Assembly: GCA_021166725.1 (NCBI GenBank)
Contig: JAJPES010000032.1
Coordinates: 1-53,535, forward strand
Direction: 5' to 3'
Length of the DNA: 53,535 bases
From: Burkholderiaceae bacterium
GTDB taxonomy: Bacteria > Pseudomonadota > Gammaproteobacteria > Burkholderiales > Burkholderiaceae_E
Part shown: piece after piece, positions 16,470 through 23,836 of the stretch
How the letters are laid out: each line of letters opens with the position of its first letter
Position numbering within the stretch: position 1 is the first letter of the stretch
Notes under the pieces: model-generated
What the model saw: the letters and a program-made list of their open reading frames with translations, nothing else
Database searches by the model: none
Told to the model about the DNA's origin: nothing
Program-made: the position numbers and the translations under genes

Positions 16470-16586
16470 AGTTGCATCGCGTCGTCCCGAATTGACGGAG
16501 GAACGTCCCGTTCGTTCCGTTGCGTCCGGCGGCTTCTCCACTACGCTGCGAGCACTTGGCAGCATGGAGCGCCGCCGGACACGATC

Positions 16587-17543
16587 ATGAACGATCCCGT
16601 ATCGATCCAGTTCGATCCCGCGAGCCTGGTCCTGCTCAACGCGATCCTCGCGTTGATGATGTTCGGCGTTTCGCTGTCGCTGCGACCGGCGGACTTCAAG
16701 CGCGTACTGGTGTCGCCACGCGCGCCGTTCGCGGGATTGTTCGCGCAGTTCCTGCTCCTTCCGGCGGCGACCTGCCTCGCCACCTGGGCCTTGCGCATCG
16801 ATCCGCCGCTCGCGCTCGGCATGATTCTCGTCGCTGCCTGTCCGGGCGGCGCGTTCTCGAACATCATGACCTGGCTGGCGCGCGGCAACGTCCCGGTTTC
16901 GGTGAGCATGACTGCCGTCTCGAGCCTGGCGGCAACCTTGCTCACGCCGTTCAACTTCGCGTTCTACGGCTGGCTCAATCCATACACGCGCCACCTGCTG
17001 ACCAGCATCGCGGTGGACGGCTCCGACATCCTGCTGCTGGTGCTGCTCGTGCTCGCGCTTCCGATCCTGCTCGGCATGTGGGTCGGACGTCTCTTTCCGA
17101 ACCTCGCGATGCGCGTGGAGCCACCGCTGCGCGTCGTGGCGCTACTCGTGTTCCTCGCCTTCGTCGCCATCGCCTTCAGCAACAACTTCGATCTCTTCGT
17201 CGAACGCTTCGACACCTTCTTCTGGCTGGTGGTTGCGCACAACTCGCTGGCGCTGGCATTGGGCGCGGTCATGGGTCGCGCGATGCGATTGCCGACGGCC
17301 GATCGGCGCGCCGTCACGCTCGAAGTGGGCATCCAGAACTCGGGGCTCGGGCTGGTGATCCTGTTCACCTTCATGCCGGCGGCCGGGGCGATGATGCTCA
17401 TCACCGCCTTCTGGGGCGTCTGGCACCTCGTGTCGGGGCTCACGCTCGCGAGCCTGTGGGCGCGCGTTCCGATCCGCGACGCGGAAAGCACGGCACAGCG
17501 GGCTGCGCTGACCCGACCGGGCGCGTCACCTCGGAATCCGTGA
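16587..17543 (+). CDS. bile acid:sodium symporter (BASS) family transporter
   Basis: A 318-residue polytopic protein with about nine to ten membrane segments. Motifs fit the BASS/SBF family: ALMMFGVSLSLRPADFKRVL near the start, the discontinuous-helix region ACPGGAFSNIMTWLARGNV, and VGIQNSGLGLVILF in the second half. Members import organic anions with sodium. It is the first gene of a three-gene unit; its stop overlaps the next start (TGATG). The neighbours suggest import of a substrate then handled by the epimerase and SDR. The 117-bp upstream gap has a small hairpin (arms 16500-16505 and 16513-16518) and no convincing promoter. Confidence 0.9.
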   Translation: MNDPVSIQFDPASLVLLNAILALMMFGVSLSLRPADFKRVLVSPRAPFAGLFAQFLLLPAATCLATWALRIDPPLALGMILVAACPGGAFSNIMTWLARGNVPVSVSMTAVSSLAATLLTPFNFAFYGWLNPYTRHLLTSIAVDGSDILLLVLLVLALPILLGMWVGRLFPNLAMRVEPPLRVVALLVFLAFVAIAFSNNFDLFVERFDTFFWLVVAHNSLALALGAVMGRAMRLPTADRRAVTLEVGIQNSGLGLVILFTFMPAAGAMMLITAFWGVWHLVSGLTLASLWARVPIRDAESTAQRAALTRPGASPRNP

Positions 17544-18493
17544 TGGCTTCCCCGATGAGCAAGCGCGTGCTCGTCACCGGCGCGGCGGGCTATGTCGGCA
17601 GCCTGCTCGGCGCCCGGCTCGCCGGCGAACATCACGTCGTCGGCACCGACATCCGGGAGCGCAACGGGCTGCCCTTTGCGCTCGTGCGACTCGACATACG
17701 CGATCCGGCGCTCGTCGATCTGCTGCGCGCCGAACGCATCGGCCACGTCGTGCACCTGGCTTCGGTACTCGACGCCGGTCGCGACCGCGCACGCGAATTC
17801 GACATCGACGTCAACGGCACGCGCAACGTGCTTCGCTGCTGCGTGGACGCAGGAGTCGGCCACCTCGTCGTCGCCAGTTCGGGGGCCGCCTATGGCTACC
17901 ATGCCGACCATCCCGACTGGATCGACGAGGACCAGGCACTGCGGGGCAATCCGGAATTCGCCTATTCGGATCACAAGCGGCGGGTCGAGGAACTGCTCGC
18001 CGAGCACCGGCAACGCCATCCGCAGCTGCGCCAGTTGATCCTGCGCCCGGGCACGATCCTGGGTGCCACGACCGACAACCTGATCACCGCGCTGTTCCGC
18101 GCAAAACGGATCCTCGCGATCCACGGCTCGGCCTCGCCTTTCGTCTTCGTCTGGGACGAGGACGTGGTCGGCGCAATCGAGCACGGCCTGCGCAACGACC
18201 TCGCCGGCATCTACAACCTGGCCGGCGACGGCGCGCTGACCGTGCGCGAGATCGCAGCCGTCCTCGGCAAGCCGGTGCTCGAGTTGCCGGCAAATCTCCT
18301 GCGTGCCGCGTTGTGGCTCGGACGCCGCTTCGGCATCGGTCGCTACGGCCCGGAGCAGGTCGATTTCCTGCGCTACCGGCCGGTGCTGTCGAATCGAAGA
18401 CTGAAGGAGCAGTTCGGCTACCGGCCGCGCAAGACCTCGGAACAGGCATTGCGCTTCTACGTGGAACAGGCACGCGCCCGAGGGGCGTTGTGA
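17543..18493 (+). CDS. NAD-dependent epimerase/dehydratase (extended SDR)
   Basis: A 316-residue extended short-chain dehydrogenase. It has the NAD-binding TGAAGYVGS at the N-terminus, the active-site Ser/Thr region ASSGAAYGY, and the catalytic YSDHK (Tyr and Lys). Relatives are sugar-nucleotide epimerases/dehydratases and some sterol-type dehydrogenases; the precise reaction cannot be told. The ATG at 17543 overlaps the transporter stop by 1 nt, with a second ATG at 17555 possible. The end overlaps the following SDR start (GTGA), so the three genes form one operon. Confidence 0.88.
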   Translation: MASPMSKRVLVTGAAGYVGSLLGARLAGEHHVVGTDIRERNGLPFALVRLDIRDPALVDLLRAERIGHVVHLASVLDAGRDRAREFDIDVNGTRNVLRCCVDAGVGHLVVASSGAAYGYHADHPDWIDEDQALRGNPEFAYSDHKRRVEELLAEHRQRHPQLRQLILRPGTILGATTDNLITALFRAKRILAIHGSASPFVFVWDEDVVGAIEHGLRNDLAGIYNLAGDGALTVREIAAVLGKPVLELPANLLRAALWLGRRFGIGRYGPEQVDFLRYRPVLSNRRLKEQFGYRPRKTSEQALRFYVEQARARGAL

Positions 18494-19284
18494 GTTGCGT
18501 GCTGATCACGGGGGCCGGTGGCGGCCTGGGCAGCGCGCTGGCGCGCGTCTTCCACCGGCGTGGACATGCGCTGCTGCTCGCCGATCTCGACACCGCACTC
18601 GTGCAGGCGACCGCGCGCGACCTCGGCGACGGCGACGGCGACCGCGTCGCGTGGTCGAGCGGCGACATCACCGACGCAGCTCACCAGCGAGCGCTGATCC
18701 GGAACGCCGAAGAACGCTTCGGCGGCATCGCTGTGCTGGTGAACAATGCCGGCATCACGCACCGATCGCTGGTCGCCCGCACCGAGCCCGAGGTGCTGCG
18801 TCGCGTGATGCGCGTCGACTGGCAGGCGCCGCTGGAACTCGCGCTGGCCGCGCTGCCCCAGTTGCGCGCGAATCGCGGCTCCATCATTGCCGTCGGTTCG
18901 ATGGCCGGCTGGATGCCGGTGCTGGGACGAGCCGCCTATTGCGGCGCCAAGAGCGCGCTCGCGCAGTCCTTCGAGGTGCTGCGCTGCGAGGAGCAGCGTC
19001 ACGGCGTTCATGTGCTGATGGTCTACCCGAGCTTTCTCGACACGCCGATCGAGCGCAACGCACTGGGTCACGACGGCAGGCCCGCGCGTCATGCCCGCTC
19101 GATGGTCGGGCGCGCGCGCAACGCCGACTGGATGGCCGAACGCATCGCTCTCGCGCTCGAGCACCGTCGCAAGCGCGTGCATTCGGACGTGGCGAGCGTG
19201 GCAGCCAGCGTGCTGTGGCGGCTGCTGCCCGATGTCTACCAGCACCTGATGACGAGGAAGTTCGCGGTGGAACTCGAGCAGTGA
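18490..19284 (+). CDS. short-chain dehydrogenase/reductase
   Basis: A 264-residue classical SDR. It has TGAGGGLGS (cofactor loop), NNAGITH, the catalytic Ser in VGSMAGW, and YCGAK (Tyr-x3-Lys). The Asp in LLLADLD, after the second strand, suggests NAD rather than NADP preference. It oxidises or reduces a hydroxyl/keto group on an unknown substrate. The GTG start overlaps the epimerase stop. The gene ends 11 bp from the convergent ThDP-enzyme gene. The C-terminal part (RRLLPDVYQHLM-like) is longer than in minimal SDRs and may be membrane-associated. Confidence 0.88.
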   Translation: MSCVLITGAGGGLGSALARVFHRRGHALLLADLDTALVQATARDLGDGDGDRVAWSSGDITDAAHQRALIRNAEERFGGIAVLVNNAGITHRSLVARTEPEVLRRVMRVDWQAPLELALAALPQLRANRGSIIAVGSMAGWMPVLGRAAYCGAKSALAQSFEVLRCEEQRHGVHVLMVYPSFLDTPIERNALGHDGRPARHARSMVGRARNADWMAERIALALEHRRKRVHSDVASVAASVLWRLLPDVYQHLMTRKFAVELEQ

Positions 19285-19295
19285 GCGCAGCGTGA

Positions 19296-21044
19296 TCAGG
19301 AGCCGGCCGGCTCCTCGTGCATCTTCTTGAAGTGGATGAGCCCCGGCGCCCACATGTGCTTGACCGGGTCGACGTCGACGTGGATGACGCCGGCACCGCC
19401 GTTCTCCAGCGCGCGCTGCACCGCCGCGCGCAACTGCGCCGGCGATGATGCGCGCTCGCCGAACGCTCCCATCGACTGCGCGAGAAGGTCGAAACGGATT
19501 TCGCCGAGATCGGCCTTGATCGTCTCGTGCTCGTCGAGTTTCTTGAAGAGCATCGTCTTGAACGGCCGCAGCATGAACTGCTGATTCATCTTCACCATGC
19601 CCCACTGCCGGTCGCACAGCACGATCCAGATCACTTGCAGTCGATTGCGAACGGCGGTCTCCACCTCCTGGGGATGGAAGCCGAAAGCGCCGTCGCCGAT
19701 GATGCAGCACACCGGCGCCTGCGGAAGCGCGACCGCGGCACCGAGCGCCTGCGCCATGCCGGCGCCCAGCATGCCGAAGCGGAACGTCGACAGGATGCGG
19801 TTCGGCACACGGGCCCGGTGATAGAACATCGCCCATACCGCCGCGTTGCCGCCGTCGGCGACCAATACGCTTTCGGGCGGGAACATTTCGTCGCAGATCG
19901 CGCCGATGTGCGCCGGGTTCATCGGCTCGGCGGTGTCCGCCAACGCCTTGTCCCAGCCGGCACGGTCCTGCGCGCGCGTCCGGCCATAGCCCTCGACGCG
20001 ACGCCGGCGTTCGTCGAGCGTCGCTATCGGCGCGCCCTCGAGACGCTCGGCGAGCGCGGCGAGGAAAAGCTTCGCGTCGGCCTGCACGGCCAGGTCGGCG
20101 GGCTTGTTCAGGCCGAGCATCGCAGCGTCGATGTCCACCTGCACCGTGCGCTGTTGCGCCGGATCGCGCCAGTACGGCGGCTTGCCCCACCAGTCGGTCT
20201 CGCCGACGCGCGAGCCGAGAATCAGCACGGCGTCGGACTCGTTGCGCACCTTGTGGTTGAGCTTCACGTGCGGCATCGGAATCGACAACGGCGAGGTCTC
20301 GGGCAGAACGCCACGCGCCGCCCAGCTCGTCGTCACCGGCGCATGCAGCAGCGTCGCGACGCGCTCGAGCTCGGCGAAGGCTTGCGCATGCACCACGCCG
20401 CTGCCGGCGTGGATCATCGGCGCCGACGCGTCGAGCAGCCACTGCGCGGCCCGCTCGACGTGCTCGACCGGCGGCGGCAGCGGTGCACTGCCGCGATACT
20501 GCTCGCGCTTCCACTGGATCGGCGCCTTGAACTTGCCGTTCATCAGCGTCTCGGGCACGTCGAGGTGGACGACGCCGGGCCGTCCGTCCCAGCAGGCGCG
20601 CAGCGCCTTGCGCATCAACTCCGCAATGCGTTCGAAGGTCGGCACCGCCGCATTCCACTTCGCGATGCGGCCGATGACGCCGGCCTGGTCGAAACACTGA
20701 TAGGCGCCGCCGCGGTCGGGATACATGATCGCGGGCCGCCTCGCGCTCGTGATCGCCAGCACCCGGTTGCCCTCGGCCTGTTCGACGACGAGACCGGGCA
20801 GCAGGTTGGCCACGCCGGGCCCGTTGCTGGCCATGCACACGCCGAGCCGGCCGGTGAGCCGCGCATACGCTCCTGCCATGTGCGCGGCGCTCGTTTCGTG
20901 TCGCGGCGTGACGATTTCGATACCGAGCCGATGAAGCGCGGAATAGAAACCGAAGTAGGTGCCGTCGATGATGCCGAACACGCGCTCGACGCCTTCGCTC
21001 TGCAGCATCCGCGCCAGATGTTCACCGCCGCTCGTTTCCGCCAT
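19296..21044 (-). CDS. thiamine-diphosphate-dependent enzyme, acetolactate synthase/decarboxylase family
   Basis: A 582-residue ThDP enzyme with the three standard domains: an N-terminal pyrimidine-binding domain with the catalytic glutamate (RHE50), a central domain, and a C-terminal pyrophosphate domain with GDG (450-452) followed 26-27 residues on by CDRQWG. The family includes acetolactate synthase, benzoylformate decarboxylase, glyoxylate carboligase and oxalyl-CoA decarboxylase; specificity is not evident. No FAD-specific motif is obvious. The ATG at 21044 has a GGAGAGA ribosome-binding site; the longer in-frame extension upstream overlaps the AraC gene and is spurious. It diverges from the AraC regulator (123-bp gap), a likely controller. 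Confidence 0.88.
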   Translation of the reverse strand: MAETSGGEHLARMLQSEGVERVFGIIDGTYFGFYSALHRLGIEIVTPRHETSAAHMAGAYARLTGRLGVCMASNGPGVANLLPGLVVEQAEGNRVLAITSARRPAIMYPDRGGAYQCFDQAGVIGRIAKWNAAVPTFERIAELMRKALRACWDGRPGVVHLDVPETLMNGKFKAPIQWKREQYRGSAPLPPPVEHVERAAQWLLDASAPMIHAGSGVVHAQAFAELERVATLLHAPVTTSWAARGVLPETSPLSIPMPHVKLNHKVRNESDAVLILGSRVGETDWWGKPPYWRDPAQQRTVQVDIDAAMLGLNKPADLAVQADAKLFLAALAERLEGAPIATLDERRRRVEGYGRTRAQDRAGWDKALADTAEPMNPAHIGAICDEMFPPESVLVADGGNAAVWAMFYHRARVPNRILSTFRFGMLGAGMAQALGAAVALPQAPVCCIIGDGAFGFHPQEVETAVRNRLQVIWIVLCDRQWGMVKMNQQFMLRPFKTMLFKKLDEHETIKADLGEIRFDLLAQSMGAFGERASSPAQLRAAVQRALENGGAGVIHVDVDPVKHMWAPGLIHFKKMHEEPAGS

Positions 21045-21167
21045 GCCGTCTCTCCGTGGCCTCGCCATCGGCCCGCTGCGCCGATATGCTGCGGGGCGCG
21101 GACAGCTTATGGACCGCGCAGCCGTCCGTAACGTTTCGAACAGGACGCACAGGCGACGATTCGGGCC

Positions 21168-22190
21168 ATGAAGGTCGGTGTCTTCAGCGTCAACCGGCTC
21201 TACGCGCGCGCACTGCTGCAGGGCGCCGACCGGCGGCGAATCGAGATCCCTGCCGAGTTGCGCAATGCCGTCGAGGGCAACGCGCGCCTGCCGCTCGCGC
21301 TCCTCGATCGGCTGTGGGACGTCTATTGCAGCGGCAGTGGCGACCGCCTGGCGGGGTTGCGGCTCGGCCTCGAGTTGCAGGCCGGTCACCTCGACAGCGC
21401 CGGACTCCTGCTCGCCACCTGCGAAACGCTCGGCGAGGCGCTCGAGCAACTCGTCGAGGTCGCGCCGATCGTCGGCGAGGGTGGCGACTTCCTGCTCGCG
21501 CGCGAGGGGTCTCTCGCCGCCGTCTGCTACCGGCCGCATCTGGCGCTGCGGCGCGCCGAGCGCGTCGAAGCGGTGCTGGCCGGGCTGCTGCGACTCAGCC
21601 TGTGGGCCAGCGGCGACGCATTTCGCCCGGTCGCGCTGCGCTTCGCCCATCGGCCGCTCGCTGCATCCAGCGAGTATCGCGCGCTGCTGGGCATCCCCGC
21701 GAGCTTCGGCGCATCCGACGACGCGCTCGTCTTCGAAGCGGACCAACTCGGTCTGGCGCTGATCCAGGCCAACGCGCCGTTGCGCGAGCACCTGCGCAAG
21801 TTGACGGATCGGATGCTGGCCGAACTCGGCCAGCACAGCCTGGGCGCCGAGGTTCAACGACTGGTCCGGGCGAATCCACGCTGGGGCAAGGAGCGCGTCG
21901 CATCGGCGCTGGCGATCAGCGGCCGGCACCTGAATCGGCGCCTGGCCGAAGACGGCGTGTCCTTCAAGCTGCTGCGCGACGCTGCGCTGCACGGCGCGGC
22001 GATCGAACGGCTGCGCGGGCCCGGGGTACTGCCCGACATCGCCGACGATCTCGGCTTCTCCGACGAGAGCGCGTTCGCCAAGGCATTCCGCCGCTGGACC
22101 GGACTGACCCCGGCGCAGTACCGACGCCAGCGCGACGCCGGGTCCCGCCCGAGTTTTGCCGCTGCACCCCCCGGCACGCCAAATGCCTAG
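21168..22190 (+). CDS. AraC family transcriptional regulator
   Basis: A 340-residue regulator. It has an N-terminal effector-binding domain of the type seen in OruR/ArgR-like AraC proteins (LRLGLELQAGHLDSAGLLLATCETL) and a C-terminal double helix-turn-helix (about 225-325; RVASALAISGRHLNRRLAEDG, DIADDLGFSDESAFAKAFRR). The gene diverges from the ThDP enzyme, its most likely target. Its TAG stop codon is the first three bases of a 13-bp sequence that also opens a large palindrome downstream. The effector is unknown. Confidence 0.9.
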   Translation: MKVGVFSVNRLYARALLQGADRRRIEIPAELRNAVEGNARLPLALLDRLWDVYCSGSGDRLAGLRLGLELQAGHLDSAGLLLATCETLGEALEQLVEVAPIVGEGGDFLLAREGSLAAVCYRPHLALRRAERVEAVLAGLLRLSLWASGDAFRPVALRFAHRPLAASSEYRALLGIPASFGASDDALVFEADQLGLALIQANAPLREHLRKLTDRMLAELGQHSLGAEVQRLVRANPRWGKERVASALAISGRHLNRRLAEDGVSFKLLRDAALHGAAIERLRGPGVLPDIADDLGFSDESAFAKAFRRWTGLTPAQYRRQRDAGSRPSFAAAPPGTPNA

Positions 22191-22269
22191 GAGTCTGTCG
22201 GAGTTGAATCGAGCCCGCGTGAGCCCCTGGCCGGGGCGCGCGGGCTCGGTTCAACTCCGACAGACTCCT
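22188..22269. repeat. 82-bp near-perfect palindromic repeat element
   Basis: Arms of 31 bp (22189-22219 and 22239-22269) are complementary except at one position (T22209 against G22249, a tolerated G-U pair in RNA), with a 19-nt centre. The outer end reads TAGGAGTCTGTCG, and the same 13 bases occur at 51524-51536. The RNA hairpin could end transcription from araC, but no T-run follows. It looks like a dispersed REP-like element. Its left edge supplies the araC stop codon. Confidence 0.85.
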
Positions 22270-22309
22270 GGGGCTTGCCCGTGATTGCAACCAATGCGAG
22301 GAGGAGTGC

Positions 22310-23836
22310 TTGCAGCGGCGGGAATTCCTTGCCGGTTCCGTCGGCCTGGTGGCATGGGCCGAGCTCGGCGCGTGGGCGGCGGAAAAGCGGCCCGAGACGA
22401 ACGACGGCACGCCCTTCGACGGATCCACCGTTCGCCAGCTCGCCCGGCAGCTGTCGCAGTCGCCGTACAAGGCGCCGAGCGATCCTCTCCCCGATGAGCT
22501 GAAGAATCTCAGCTACGACGCGTATCGCGCGATCCGCTTTCGTCCGCAGGACGCGCTGTGGCGCAACGACGACCTGCCGTTCCAGGTCCAGTTCTTCCAC
22601 CGGGGTTTCATTTTTACCGATCGCGTGGAGATCCACGAGGTCGAAGCGGGTCGGGCACACCCCGTGCGCTACTCGCCGAGCCAGTTCGAGTTCGGCAAGA
22701 CGCCGCCGCCGAAGCCCGACGCGACCCTCGGCTATGCCGGCTTCCGGCTGCACGCGAAGCTCAATCGCCCCGACTACTACGACGAAGTGGCCGTCTTTCT
22801 CGGCGCGAGCTATTTCCGCGCGGTGGCGAAAGGACAGGTGTTCGGGCTGTCCGCGCGCGGGCTGTCGATCGGCACCGGCAACTCGAAGGGCGAGGAGTTT
22901 CCGGCGTTCCGCTCGTTCTGGATCGAACGCCCCGCCCCGCAGGCTCAGTCGATCGTCGTCCATGCGCTGCTCGACAGCGCAAGCACCACCGCCGCCTATC
23001 GATTCACGATCCGGCCGGGCGAGGAGACGGTGATGGACATCGAGGTCGCCCTCTATCCGCGCACGAAGATCGAGCAGGCAGGGCTGGGCACGCTGACCAG
23101 CATGTTCTTCTTCGACGCGCAGGACCGCGTCGGCATCGACGACTTCCGGCCCGCCGTCCACGATTCGAGCGGCCTGGCGATCCATACCGGGCACGGCGAG
23201 CGGCTGTGGCGTCCGCTGTCGAATCCGCGCGACCTGCAGGTGAGCGGCTTCGCCGACGCGAACGTACGCGGTCTCGGACTCGTGCAACGCAATCGCGACT
23301 TCCGCTTCTTCCAGGACCTGGAAGCCAGCTACGAGCGGCGCCCGAACGCCTGGGTGGAACCGATCGGTGACTGGGGCGAAGGCGAGGTGCAGTTGTACGA
23401 GATCCCGGCGAGAAACGAATACAACGACAACATCGTCGCCTTCTGGCACCCGAAGGAACCGTTCCAGGCCAAACGGGAGTACATCTACACGTATCGGCTG
23501 CACTGGACGGGCCGCGATCCGAACGTCGACGACCTGGCGATCTTCACCCGTACACGGCAGGGCGCCGGGCACGACGATCGCCGGCTGTTCGTGCTCGATG
23601 CGGTGGGAGAGGCATTGAAGAAACTGCCGCCCGACGCCGAAGTGCGCGGCAACGTCAGCGCCGGCGCCGGCAAGATCCTTCACGTCGTGACACAGCCGAA
23701 TCCGCATACCGGAGGCTGGCGGCTCAGCTTCTTCCTCGACCCGGAAAAGGCCACCGCCGTCGACCTGCGCGCGAGCTTCGTGCAGGGGCAGGACGCGCTG
23801 TCGGAAACGTGGATATACCGATGGACGCCGCCCTGA
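22310..23836 (+). CDS. opgD: glucan biosynthesis protein, OpgD/OpgG family (Tat-exported)
   Basis: A 508-residue periplasmic protein of the MdoG/OpgG family, which is required for branching and release of osmoregulated periplasmic glucans. It opens with a twin-arginine signal (QRREFLAG, then a hydrophobic stretch ending AWAAE), which favours OpgD over Sec-exported OpgG. Conserved blocks include YDAYRAIRFRP, LWRNDDLPFQVQFFHRG, ERLWRPLSNP and RNRDFRFFQDLEASYERRP. The start is TTG at 22310, with a strong GAGGAGG ribosome-binding site. It overlaps opgH downstream, forming the usual two-gene operon. It lies just after the large palindrome. Confidence 0.9.
   Translation: MQRREFLAGSVGLVAWAELGAWAAEKRPETNDGTPFDGSTVRQLARQLSQSPYKAPSDPLPDELKNLSYDAYRAIRFRPQDALWRNDDLPFQVQFFHRGFIFTDRVEIHEVEAGRAHPVRYSPSQFEFGKTPPPKPDATLGYAGFRLHAKLNRPDYYDEVAVFLGASYFRAVAKGQVFGLSARGLSIGTGNSKGEEFPAFRSFWIERPAPQAQSIVVHALLDSASTTAAYRFTIRPGEETVMDIEVALYPRTKIEQAGLGTLTSMFFFDAQDRVGIDDFRPAVHDSSGLAIHTGHGERLWRPLSNPRDLQVSGFADANVRGLGLVQRNRDFRFFQDLEASYERRPNAWVEPIGDWGEGEVQLYEIPARNEYNDNIVAFWHPKEPFQAKREYIYTYRLHWTGRDPNVDDLAIFTRTRQGAGHDDRRLFVLDAVGEALKKLPPDAEVRGNVSAGAGKILHVVTQPNPHTGGWRLSFFLDPEKATAVDLRASFVQGQDALSETWIYRWTPP

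Noticed and set aside
18457..20838. Very long open frames on the strand opposite to, or in another frame of, known genes (for example 18457-20838 minus, 28281-30389 plus, 9201-10478 plus, 36732-39431 minus).
   Set aside because: They are mirror frames produced by high third-position GC. Their translations are Arg/Ala/His-rich without motifs, and each lies over a gene with clear family signatures.
19296..21044. ThDP enzyme seems to have Cys477 where the Asn-Asn metal motif begins (CDRQWG instead of NNxxxG).
   Set aside because: The metal ligand lies 27 residues after the GDG Asp in well-studied members, which places Asp478, not Cys477, at the ligand position; related NDxxWG enzymes are similar. 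Not an obvious defect.
22188..22269. Palindrome as an insertion-sequence end or integrase attachment site.
   Set aside because: No transposase or integrase gene and no target duplication nearby; a single hairpin unit fits a REP-like repeat better.
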